This document shows positions 45,686-56,797 of a stretch of 64,000 nucleotides of DNA, piece by piece (the first letter of the stretch is position 1; each line of letters opens with the position of its first letter). A program made the position numbers and the translations under genes. The notes under the pieces were generated by a model. That model had not been told where the DNA came from, ran no database searches, and was given only the letters and a program-made list of their open reading frames with translations. The DNA comes from Chondrilla cf. caribensis (lineage: Eukaryota; Porifera; Demospongiae; Chondrillida; Chondrillidae). The stretch covers positions 3,032,501 to 3,096,500 of the forward strand of contig OZ026557.1 of the NCBI GenBank assembly GCA_964020155.1, written 5' to 3'.

Positions 45686-47308
45686 AAAATATTCAAACTT
45701 GATTTGATATTAAGTAACATCCAAAAAAGTCCGTGATAATTTGCCTATTCATGCAGTCACCATGGAAGGCAGTGGATATTCATAATTAACATTTTTTGCA
45801 TTGGGTAATTCCTCAACCTCTGCCAATTCTTACAGCACCATAATATTATCAAACATTGCATATTATGTCTTTCACAAGCATCTACATAATAACTACTAGT
45901 TATTAATTGGTCTTGTGGGGATCCATTAAAATTTGTTGAAATTTCATTTCACAACAACTTGCTGTAGTAATGTGCATAGGATGATGATATTGAATGGGAA
46001 TAAATGGATATAATCATCAATAATAAGATGTACCCCTATGCCCTGCACTTATATGGGTTATTATACAAACATCATAAAGATATTTCTATGGATTCCTTCG
46101 AATACCTACCTGGAGGTTGCAGGGATGAGATGAAATCACATTGCTTTTGAACTAAATCAGAAAACATGGTGTGCCAGTCTGAATTCCAAGAATGAAATTG
46201 TCAAGTGATAAAATTAATATTTTATACCAATCACAATTCGAACCAATTAGTTGTAGATTCACAGATGGCGTTAATTGAAAATCTGTGTAATACCGAATGT
46301 GAATTACACAAAACCATATGAATAATCAGGTTGCAGGAGGCACCAAGGCATCAAACCTTCTATAAAGTTATTGTCATTGTGATAGGGTCTGTCACAAGCC
46401 CGTGTATCAGGTAATTGAGTCCACAGTGTGGAATTCACATCACAAGAGTACATTTATTCCATTTTGTTGGAATGCGCCAATTTAGTCACAAGTCTTGTGG
46501 GAATCCAAGTTTATCATGTGTATTACACAACAACCCACATCAATGAAGTTTATATGATGATTCTATCAAACGACTAGATGATAGCAATTATCAATAAAGG
46601 AAGATGACTCATTTCATTTAAAGAGATCTAACCACAGGTGCTATCTATTATTATATCGCAGTTAAGATGATATTTTCAAGAGCAACCATATACATTTATG
46701 TTTGTATGCAGTATAATATATATATATTATTCATATCCACGTGTCAAGCAGAATACCTATGCTATACCTAGGCAGATAATACTTGGAACAGTAGTATGCT
46801 ATCACCTACGACATATGATGTTGAAATGTAACAATAGAAGAAGTTAGTAGCTGCTTCCTTACACGATATAATATATTATTGTAAACAACATGTGTACACT
46901 CTAGTATATGTACTACATACAATATGTACTAGAAAGGGACAATAAGATAATGTTCTGTGTTTTTGTGTGTTATGTTGTGTTTTGTGTGTTAAGTTTCATG
47001 TTTAATGTTTAACATTAATCTTTGTGCAGAGGCAGTGCTGTAACCGGTGAAGTTCAATCAAACTGTGGTTATTGGTAGTTGAAAATTTACTCCAGTATCC
47101 CAGTAGATGACTTGAAGTAATAGTGATAAGAAACATTAGTCATAATGGGAAGTAAGCAATTTAAAAAATACCAACCACATTAATCACAAGCCAGATAATA
47201 CGATGCAAGCCATGAGAGCACATTTGCTGTGGGTTTAGACAAGTGAGAAAATCAATAGATGAGTTATATCACTGCGTAAAAGAACTATGTCACAGTAGAT
47301 CAGTTGAC

Positions 47309-47316
47309 TATAAAAG
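47309..47316 (+). promoter_or_regulatory. TATA box of gene F
   Basis: TATAAAAG 112 bp before the ATG, preceded by GTAGATCAGTTGAC, which is also found before G and H. Confidence 0.7.
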
Positions 47317-47420
47317 ATGTCCCAGATACCAACAAAACCAACAAAAACCAGTAACAGCAACAGTGAATTCAACTACACTGAAGATCAAGAAATACAGAGA
47401 TTTAATCCCAACCCAAGAGA

Positions 47421-48177
47421 ATGAGACTCAAGTTTACAGCAGTACTACTTGCCTGTGTCCTGGGAGCATCACTAGGAAGACCCATAGAGAAGAGGGATGC
47501 TACGGCTACCCCGTGTGTAGATTACACAGCGAACTACATACAACCTAACTACATCCTGTTGGAAAGTGTCAAGCGTGTCTGCACAGCAGCCAAGGACCTC
47601 GACAACTTCATTGATATCACTGGACAGCAATGTCCTTATCCAAACAATTCGGAGGCTTTGATAGGAGATCCACAAGCTTTTGACGAAGTGGTTGAAAAAC
47701 TACAAGTTGTGTACCTATCGGAGATTTCCAAAGCCATCAAATATGGACAGAATATCACTGTGACAGAATGCATTACTGTGGAGAATGAAAAGTTGCGGTT
47801 CAACATCTCCTCCAAGCTCGCTCATCTTCAAAATACAGTGCAGGAAATGGTGAGTAAGAAGCTATGCACTATGATTTTGGGGCTGTGTAGTACATGTACA
47901 GTACTACTTAGAACATTCATCCATGTGTGTACAATATTATCATAGTATTAAGTAATATGCATGTTAATACACATAGATGACTGCAGGGTGCAAGGCGGAG
48001 AACTCTGGACTTCTCTGTGGTAATGACAAGATCTATCCATCCACTGCTGTACATACAAGTATTAGCTTAAGTGATTACAAGTGTTTGGCCAAGTTTGGTA
48101 TTGCTGCTGCCATAAGATTCATTATAGAGAAGGGAAGAGACCATGACTGGTTCTTTGGATCAGTAGGATGTCGTTAA
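47421..48177 (+). CDS. Gene F: secreted 8-Cys family protein, type I (two exons)
   Basis: Exon 1 is 47421-47849 (143 codons) and exon 2 is 47977-48177 (66 codons plus stop), with a 127-bp phase-0 intron (GTGAGT...ACACATAG). The product has 209 residues. The signal peptide starts MRLKFTAVLLACVLG: an Arg replaces the usual Ile at residue 2, which does not spoil the hydrophobic core. The eight cysteines are conserved. NITVTEC has a two-residue insertion relative to H. Exon 2 starts MTAGC and ends DHDWFFGSVGCR. First of three direct tandem units. Confidence 0.86.
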
Positions 48178-49574
48178 CAGTCCGGAAACATCTTCAGATA
48201 AGGTTATTTATTTCAGAGTTTATTTGCAGAGTATATTTTCATCCCAAACATTAATTTTAGCATCTCAACAATTACTTATTCTTATTTATCATGCCAATAT
48301 CCATAATATTAATACAGTAGTATAATTTTTCTCATTTCACCTAATATTGCTGGTTATTCTAGATTCTAGATAAAATTATCAAGCCAAACAGTGCACAAAA
48401 TTTGCAACCACTTATGATGAAGTTTGGTCTGCAATATTGGACTATGTTTACATAACCTAATTATAACATCTTCACTGTATAAAATCAATATTCAGAAATG
48501 AGAGTAATGTTGCAGTATTAGTATTACTTACATAAGAAGGTTTCGTTTATATCATATGGAAGATACCCTTTTCCTTAATATGCACAGTGTGATTATATCT
48601 GTGCTGATAACCATGTTAACATTCATTGTGACTCCTTTCAATCCCTTGAGATTTCAGAGGTGGTAAGCTGGGCTATGCTTGCTATAGTAAATACTGCTGT
48701 TCAATGCATACGTATGTGTTTGCTGTAATGTGCAGTAGGGTGCAGCAGCATGGTAGCACTCTGGTGTTGTATGTAGTAATCATCCTCATGCATTCAAGAT
48801 ACAATTATTCATTCCAAATATTGACAATGACAAGAGCGATGTACACGGTTGTCACTGGTTATCCTCATCAACCTTTGTGTACATATTGCCTTTTAAATAA
48901 TTATTATATTTATTATTTGTTGTGTTACAGTAATTTCATATTAATGTACCATTACATACAAAGTGGGACCGTATGATGCCCTCAATCAGGTATGCTATAC
49001 CAGTAAATAATATAGTGTGTAGAAAAGTATACATTTAAACAATATTATTTAATTACAACATTATACTCAATGAAATGTCCACTGATGATTCATGTATGAC
49101 GGTTTCTTGCAGAATTGGGTATACAGTATAAGTATATATTTTAACTATCCATGATATTTTGGTCACTGAGATCCACTATGTATGTAGTATGAAGTAAAGG
49201 CAAATAAAATGTGAGCATCAAAGTGTTTGAGCTGTTGTAATTCTATTGCAAGGTTTCAAGGTTTTGCACATCACTGGACTTAGGCTAATCAGCGCTGATG
49301 TAAATTTTGTCTCAACCACCAATCAAACTAACTTGAACAGTGACCACATTAACAGATATAATACTAATATGGATGCAGTTCAAAGTTGTAAAGAGACTGT
49401 CTTGTAAAGTTGCTTTGCTGACAGTGTGGCATCAGGAGTTGCTATAGTTATAAGGGTTGAAATGTACTATAATTCTTCAGGAATCCATTCATCTCACTAC
49501 TTATTTAGTTATGATTATATTTTAATCAGCATATTATTTTAAAGAAAGGGTATTTGTCTCCCTTTATTTGAAGT
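48178..49574. other. Downstream region of unit F
   Basis: No gene is supported. 48178-48640 is the start of the tandem-unit 3' flank, also seen after G and H (shared GATGAAGTTTGG and TAATATTGCTGG... blocks). An open frame at 48704 (90 codons) is featureless. Confidence 0.55.
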
Positions 49575-51130
49575 CCTTTATTTGAAATCCTTCATCCGGG
49601 ACTTTGTGTCCAACAAAGTGGAATCTCTCGTTGTCGAGATTAAAAAGCTTGCCAATATTGCCATGTCAAAGCCACAGGCTGCATATGCCATCTTTACACA
49701 TGGTTTCACAGAAAGATGGACCTACCTCCTCCGTACAATTCCAGACATTTCTAACATGCTACAACCCCTCGAAGACTCGATTAGGCATAAATTACTACCT
49801 GCTTTGACTGGAAGAAGTGCCTTCAGCAACGTTGAGCGAGATCTCATCTCTCTACCAGCACGCCTTGGAGGTTTAGGGATACAAGATCCCACCAAAGTTG
49901 CAAAGCAACAATTTGAAAACTCATCAATGGTTTCCTCCCCCCTAACCTCCAATATTTGTCAGCAACGTTACACGTGCAACGATGAGATCAGAAGAAGTCA
50001 GGAACAAGCTAAGAACGAAGTCCATCGCAACAATCGGAAATCCACACTTGAGTTTGCTGAGACCATCAGAGCGAAACTCTCTAAATCTCAGCAAATCTCC
50101 ATGGAACAATCCAGCGAAAGAGGTGCCTCTGCCTGGCTCACTGCCATCCCTCTATCTGAATTTGGATTTTCTCTCTCCAAGCAAGCATTCAGGGATGCTC
50201 TGTGTATCAGATACGGATGGCAACCAGCCAACATCCCCTCCCATTGCTCATGTGGCAACCCTTTCCGTATTGCACATGCCTTCAGCTGTCCGAAAGGAGC
50301 ATTTCCCTCCCTGCGTCACAATCGAGTCAGAGATATACTTGGCCAGTTGCTCAGTGAGGTCTGCCCTAATGTTGAAATTGAGCCTCGCCTTCAGCCATTA
50401 TCAGGTGAAACATTCCCAATGAGAAGCGCAAACACTGAAGATGATGCTCGGTTAGACCTCAAAGCGCAAAATTTTTGGGACCGCAGTAATAGATGTGCAT
50501 ACTTTGATGTGAGAATCTTTAATTCTTTCGCACCTTCAAACTGCAAGTCATCGTCCCAATCTTGCTACCGGAAACACGAACAGGAGAAGAGGCGAGCCTA
50601 TGAAGCAAGGGTTATAGAGGTGGAACGTGGAACCTTCTCCCCTATCGTACTCTCAACCTGCGGAGGATGCAGTCCAACAACTTCTGTAGTTCTGAAACGG
50701 TTGGCTGATATGATCTCATCTAAGCATGGTAAACCCTACAATCAGACAATCCAATTCATTCGATGCAAGATTTCCTTTTCCTTGATTGATTCTGCTATCC
50801 TATGCCTAAGAGGAGCAAGATCTGCCTGCCACCGACCAGAAATAAATTTCAATGACAACCCAATTGATGTGATTGTCAATGAGGCTCACATCACCCAATG
50901 ACATACTTTACTTTTATCTATGTTTTTTTTTATTTATTTATTCATTTATTCTTCTATTCACTTTCCCATTATTCTCATAACCAACATACAGTATTGTAGA
51001 TCGATGCATACATTTAGTGTCATAACATTATATTAATATTTAATATCCACATACGTATGGATCACCATTGAAAATGTTAATTATAATTGTTATTGTATAT
51101 AATAATCATTAATATAATAAGGATACCACA
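49575..51130 (+). mobile_element. Element E7: 5'-truncated YADD-family element with 13-bp target duplication
   Basis: CTTTATTTGAAGT occurs at 49562-49574 and again at 51131-51143, bracketing the coding fragment and its T-rich 3' region. The corresponding place in unit H near 62415 has no insert. It is related to E1, but not in a TAA tract. Confidence 0.7.
49582..50901 (+). CDS. C-terminal endonuclease half of an E1-type element (E7)
   Basis: Uninterrupted frame of 439 residues aligned to the last ~45% of E1. No RT motifs remain because the copy is 5' truncated. It has HCSCGNPFRIAHAFSC (the C-x-C-x7-H-x3-C knuckle), then DARLDLKAQNFW...YFDVRIF, the putative restriction-like endonuclease core, then HEQEKRRAYEARVIEVERG. 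The lack of stops suggests a fairly recent insertion. The listed start has no biological meaning; the ORF simply opens at the truncation. Confidence 0.8.
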   Translation: MKSFIRDFVSNKVESLVVEIKKLANIAMSKPQAAYAIFTHGFTERWTYLLRTIPDISNMLQPLEDSIRHKLLPALTGRSAFSNVERDLISLPARLGGLGIQDPTKVAKQQFENSSMVSSPLTSNICQQRYTCNDEIRRSQEQAKNEVHRNNRKSTLEFAETIRAKLSKSQQISMEQSSERGASAWLTAIPLSEFGFSLSKQAFRDALCIRYGWQPANIPSHCSCGNPFRIAHAFSCPKGAFPSLRHNRVRDILGQLLSEVCPNVEIEPRLQPLSGETFPMRSANTEDDARLDLKAQNFWDRSNRCAYFDVRIFNSFAPSNCKSSSQSCYRKHEQEKRRAYEARVIEVERGTFSPIVLSTCGGCSPTTSVVLKRLADMISSKHGKPYNQTIQFIRCKISFSLIDSAILCLRGARSACHRPEINFNDNPIDVIVNEAHITQ

Positions 51131-51143
51131 CTTTATTTGAAGT

Positions 51144-53019
51144 TGTATTTATTACAATAGTCATTGATAACAAGGTAATTGAGAAGAAATCGCATGTACT
51201 GTGGTATATAAAATCATACTAATGAAATTAATTGAATTGCATTTACACAACTGAATGCAACAGAGGATGTTCACCATGTCCACAAGGTGAGATGTAATGA
51301 TTGCAGAACATGGTGAAAGTCAATCGATGTACAGATTCTGAAATGTACTTACCTGGTTCAAAAACTTGAAATCTATGAGGAAGCAAATTTCTGCCACCGT
51401 ACAGAAGTTCTGGAAGCCCATAAATATAAACACCAGTATTGGTGTGAGGTTACTTTACCCACTCATCTGCACACACATTCTACCCAACGGAATTATGGTT
51501 CATTCACACTAATATCCACCACACTCTATGGGGAAATATCCACCTTGCATGTATACGAATTGATTCATGGATGGAAATGATGGTGAATAAAAATTTTTGG
51601 TGTATGTAGTGGTGGTAAATTAGCAGAAGTACATTGCTGAATTCTATTTGGTATGATTGTCCTACGGTTATGTGATAATATGTGAACACCATTAAATAGA
51701 CTCTAATACTTCATAAAACAAAAAGAGCAATTCCAACCCTAAATTGGTATGCCTTAGTAGAAACATTCATCAACAAACACTATACTGTATACATATAAAT
51801 CATTATTTCATTAGTATGGCCACGTAAGCTAAAAAAATTCAATTTTGAAAATGTGCTTGTCTATATCCTTTGACCTCAAAATCCCTATCAAAATGCAATT
51901 TACTAATGGGAAAACTTATAACTTTTTCCATGTCCTGTTGAAAAGCTACTCATATTTCAAGTTTGTCCTTGTGTACTCTGACATACACTGCACTTACATG
52001 GATTACCTATACACTTCAAGAGAATTTATCTATGGATTCAGAATACATACTGTAAGGGTAACAGTCTTGTGGGCAGGAGATTTGTGTCATCTTGCATTGC
52101 AAGACCGTGAACCTTAATAATAATTAATGTTTATTGCCTATTGTTATTCAATTACTAGGAAGCCAATATTGTGAGGGACCATAATATTATTATTATCATA
52201 AAATGATCTTCATTACATTCATTCTGTTATTTGTTGATGGATAAGACACAAATACTCAATTGTTTCACATAATTCTATATTGATTCATTTAATAAACTGT
52301 ATACGTAGTACTTGCAAGATACTTATTATTACTTCATAAAATGCACTCATAATATTACTTGCAGTACATGACGACATGTCAGTAACTGTATGGTGTTTGG
52401 ATGGCCAGCGAAGGATATTAGCAGAGGTAATGATCAAAGCAGAAATCAGTTGACTTCCTGTAGCATTATTCAGGTATGTCAAATCATGAACTCTCCACAC
52501 AAAATAATATTAAATACTACAATTACTGTATTCCTGAAATGCTAAAACCTCACTATACCCTGCACCCTAAGTGCCTACAATCACTTGACTCATTCTACTG
52601 GATAAAAAGAATTCAATACTAAACAGACATATCCTATAGAGATGTTTTAGAAATGTAATCATCACAGAATTATCAATAATAGGTATTTATACTCTAAGAC
52701 AACAAGGGCACAAGTGCAGTATGCCATGCATGTCTGTGTCCTGACCATTATAGCATGTGTTGATATCAAAATCATTAAAACACATCAGCTGAATGCTCAA
52801 TACCTTACACAAACTAGGGGTTTGAACATCTCAAATTTGCTGTACTGTATGCGCGATATGGCTATAGCAACAGATGCTATAGGTGATTTTTACCAACATA
52901 GATAAAATATGGCTATCATAAACAGAGCCATCCCAAGTCAATTCCAAATATTGTCTTTCTAAAAGGGTATTTATTATACTAAATACTATATACACATAAT
53001 ATTATATGTACCGTAGTAT
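51144..53019. other. Tandem-unit 3' flank of unit F
   Basis: Parallels 57300-58480 (unit G) and 62430-64000 (unit H): the same order of TGGGGAAATATCCACC, TGATGGTGAATAAAA, the zinc-finger relic, and ATTATAGCATGTG/AGAGCCATCCCAAGTCA blocks. No intact gene. Confidence 0.65.
51884..52060 (-). pseudogene. C2H2 zinc-finger relic, unit F
   Basis: Minus-strand translation retains a degraded finger similar to that at 63170-63300, with the His positions and linker eroded. Confidence 0.4.
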
Positions 53020-54858
53020 CTTGACTTCAAGCTAACAAAATATCAAATGTCAATTGGATATTTCGCTTATATTCCAATTTGAGACTGAATCTGTGTTTCT
53101 CCAGGCGAGCAAAAACATCCAGAATCTTGAAATGGGTTTCCTCAGAGGCACTGCTGACAAGTATGTCATCGATGTAGCGGGTTATTCCATTGATACCTTG
53201 TAGCACTGTGTCCATGAGCTTCTGGAAGATGACTGGGGCTGATGTTACTCCGAATGGGAGGCAGTTGTAAACGTACAGGCTCTGATGTGCATTAATGGTA
53301 AGGTAATCCGTGGATGCTTCATCCATGAACACCTGGATGTAGGCTTGTGACAGATCGAGCTTGGAGAAAAGCTTTCCTCCAGCGAGGGAAACAAATAGCT
53401 CTTCAGGGGTTGGTAATGGGTACTCCTTGACATCAAGGGCCTGTTTGATGGTGACTTTGTAGTTTCCAGGTACGGAATTTGCCGTCTTACTTTGGTACTG
53501 GGAAAATTGGAGCTGCCCATTTGCTGTGGGCAACTGGGGAATTAATGCCTTGCTTCTCAAGTTGCCACAGCTCCTGACTGATCCTTAATGGCAAATGGTA
53601 TGGGGCGAGGTTTGAAAAACTTGGGTGTGGCGTCAGGTGGAACATGGAGAGTGGCTTGATAAGGAGTGATGGAATGTGCCATTCAGATGGCAAAAGTTTC
53701 CTCCAGTTCAACTGAATGTAGTTGATCCAGTTACGGTCAAGTAGACTGGGTCCATTGCCGCCAACTACAACTAGTGCCAGCTTCTCCCTTTGGTCACCAT
53801 ACTACACATTCAAGTGCAGTTTCCCTTTGACTTCTAGGGGGGTCATCAGTGTAGGTATTGAGGATGACCTGTGTGGGATGTAGCTTCTCCCTGGGGAATA
53901 GTGACTGGTGAGTTGCATCAGAGATAATTGACAGGGCAGTGCCTTTATCAACTTCCATTTGAAGCTCTTGTCCATTCAGCATAAGAGGCACCGTGATGGG
54001 CTCAGCTGTGGTATGGGTGACTTGATGCATCTTGAATTCCGTGATGCTGGTATTGCTGTCATCTTGGTGCATATTGTCTACCAGTTAGGTCTTCCTGTGT
54101 TTGTGCACTGGTGGTTTCTGTTTTTTTCCCTTTTGTGGGGTTGCTACGGCACACTGGGGCTATATGTCTGGCTTTGTTACATGAGTGACAGGTTGAAGAT
54201 TTAAATTTGCAGTTTTCAGGAGTGTGGTTGCTGTGTCCACAACGGTAGCAGGGCCTGTTCGCGGGGTGCTTCATGGGTGAGACAGTTGTATTGTGGGTCA
54301 CAGTGGGGTCGGATTCCTGGAAGTGTTTCGTCTGCTGAGCGGTGGCTTCCATACCTCTAGCAATCTCGAAAGCCTTAGTGTAGGTTGACTCGGTCTCAGC
54401 TAGGAGACGAGGTTAAATTGCTTCCTGTCGGAGTCCACACATGAAATGATCACGAAGAGTGTCCTCCAGGGTGTTTCCAAAGTTACAATGTATAGCTAAC
54501 TTCCTCAGGGCTGCATTAAAGTCAGTTATGGTCTCCGTTAATGAAAGTGGAAACGCTCGGCAATGACTGATCCACGGGGTTCAAAGTGGATGCACAGGGC
54601 TGTTTCAATATCATTGAAGCATTTTGATCCAGGAGACTCTGGTGCAAGCAAATCGCAAAGCGAGGCATATGAACCAATTTTAGATTAGATAATTATAGAT
54701 GAGCCAAATAAGCTCAGGAGAATAGGGACTTGTTTGTTCTCATCAACTGTGTTAGCGGTGAAATACAGCTTAATTCTCTCCAGATAACGTTTGACTGAGT
54801 CAGTAGCTGGCTGAAATTTCTGAAGTTGAGTGTCCTCCATCCATCAAGAATCAGGATG
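53020..54858 (-). mobile_element. Truncated Ty3/Gypsy retroelement (gag-protease-RT remnant)
   Basis: Minus-strand order: gag remnant from about 54840, nucleocapsid with two CCHC knuckles (CYRCGHSNHTPENC and CHSCNKARHIAPVC, within 54352-54059), protease remnant (54072-53794) in which the active-site DTG triad reads DKG, and reverse transcriptase (53560-53027) with LDLSQAY, LPFGVTSAP and YIDDILV. RNase H and integrase are missing, and no LTRs are seen. In-frame stops and shifts break gag and the pol frame. The colinear empty site in unit G is at about 58480-58580. An old defective copy. Confidence 0.85.
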
Positions 54859-55890
54859 TCCTATTTTATGGTTACTCACATTTCAAATGTTCTTTGTGAG
54901 ATTTCACATTGCAATGTTCTTATTGTCTGCACTTATAGGCACAGCATCATAGCAGTATTTCTATGGATTCCTGTATCATAATGGTATGGCTTTGTTTTGT
55001 GATTGCATGGATGAGCTGATATACAGACACTTTTGAACTTCTTCGTGTGGATGTGTCATAATATTGAAAAATAATACAAATTACACTTCAATTCAGCGTA
55101 GCCACAGCTTAGTTTGTCTGGCATATTATCCATTTTAAATTACCACTATATATGTGCTTCTACTCATAACGGGTCAGAATTTGTACAATCATTATGGCAG
55201 ATTCACAGAGGGGCATTTTTGAAAATTCATTTCAGATTGAGATTCACACAATCCTTGAGAAAGCTAATGCATAGCTATAGGTTGCAGTAGGCACATGGAA
55301 AACCCTTTTTACCACAGTAACATCATGATTTCACTAAGATTATACCAAAATATTGTATTAGGTAAGTGCACAATGTGGGTGTATAATTCACATCACAATA
55401 GTACATTTCTTTCATGTTTCTTCTGCACACATATCATTATCTGCTGTCACAGATTTTGTGGGAATCCATCAAAAGTTGTTGAAAATTTATTGTGTATTAC
55501 AAAACCACCCACATCAGTGCAGATTCTAATGAACTAATAATGACTGCGGTTATCGATAAGGAAGATGACTTCATTCCATCCTTACAGGGAGTAGATCACA
55601 GATGCTGTCTATTAGGCTTATGACTGAAGGCCATAATCTAGTTCCAGTAACAACAACGATAGATAATATATTTATATATTTACAGTTTGCAGGCAACCCT
55701 GTAATAATATTTTACATTTTACTTTGTAAATATGTATCAGATTGCACACTGCACTTTAAATTAAAACTAAAGAGTTCAAGAGCAATTGGAACAAAAATAA
55801 AATTGCAAGATAAGCATTGATGTGGGTTCAGATAACAGGGTTGTCTTATGTCACTAGGTAGAAGAACCATGTCACAGTAGATCAGTTGAC
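54859..55890. repeat. Upstream flank of unit G
   Basis: Carries a degraded zinc-finger-like block (54885-54990), the 'GTAGCCACAGCTTAG' module and the block from 55600 to the promoter. All of it is colinear with sequence upstream of gene H. No gene. Confidence 0.65.
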
Positions 55891-55898
55891 TATAAAAG
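55891..55898 (+). promoter_or_regulatory. TATA box of gene G
   Basis: TATAAAAG 114 bp before the ATG, in the context CAGTTGACTATAAAAGATGC. The ATG just after the box is too close to be in the transcript. Confidence 0.7.
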
Positions 55899-56004
55899 AT
55901 GCCCCAGACACCAACAAAACCAGCAAAACCAGCAACGGCAACAGTCAATTCAACTACACCGAAGATTATCAAGAAATACAGAGATTTAATCCCAACCCAA
56001 GAGA

Positions 56005-56797
56005 ATGATACTCAAGTTTACAGCAGTACTACTTGCCTGTGTCCTGGGAACATCGCTAGGAAGACCCATAGAGAAGAGGGATGCTACGGCTACCCCATGT
56101 GTAAATTACACAGCGAACTACATACAACCTAACTACATCCTGTTGGAAAGTGTCAAGCGTGTCTGCACAGCAGTCAAGGACCTCGACAACTTCATCGATA
56201 TCTCTGTACAGCAATGTCCTTATCCAAACAATGTAGAGGCTTTGATGGGACTATATTATCCACAAGCTTTTGACGAAGTGGTTCAGGAACTGCAAGATGT
56301 GTACCTATCAAAGATTTTCCACGCCATCAAATATGGACAGAACATCACAGAATGCATTACTGTGGAAGATGAAAAGTTGCGGTTCAACATATCTTCCAAG
56401 CTTGCACTTGTTCAAAATACACTGCAAGAAATGGTGAGTAAGGTTTATAGACTATATTCCATTTGCTGTGAAATATGTATGTTTTATACATATGCATGTA
56501 TGCATATAGATATATCATAAAACGTTACTTTTAAATTCATCAATGTATTTACAATGAAATGTTATCATAATATTGTACCTATCTTCATACACATAGATGA
56601 CTGCAGGGTGCAAGACAAAGAACTCTGGACTTGTCTGTGACAATGACAAGATCTATCCATCCACTGCTGTACATTCAAGTATTAGCTTAAGTGATTACAA
56701 GTGCTTGGCCAAGTTTGGTGTTGCTACTGCCATAAGATTGATTGTGGAGACAGGAAGAGAACATGACTGGTTCTTTGGATCAGTAGGATGTCGTTAA
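56005..56797 (+). CDS. Gene G: secreted 8-Cys family protein, type I (two exons)
   Basis: Exon 1 is 56005-56433 (143 codons) and exon 2 is 56597-56797 (66 codons plus stop), with a 163-bp phase-0 intron (GTGAGT...ACACATAG). Signal peptide MILKFTAVLLACVLGTSLG; PIEKR; eight cysteines conserved. The variable segment reads CPYPNNVEALMGLYYPQAFD, two residues longer than in F and H and without the NNS sequon. Exon 2 has several replacements relative to F and H (TKNSGLVCDN, GVATAIRLIVETGREHDW). Pseudogene A matches this gene most closely at its break point. Confidence 0.86.

Larger units (their letters stand above)
43156..47240. other. Repeat-rich intergenic region before unit F
   Basis: No gene is supported. 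It contains further copies of the dispersed ~300-bp repeat (43690-43930), the 'CCAAGAAGTG' repeat (44030-44110), the segment shared with 11165-11400 (44412-44632), a 52-bp minisatellite and weak zinc-finger relics near 45060-45130 and 46030-46110. Open frames near 43776, 44384 and 44788 show no domains. Confidence 0.6.
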
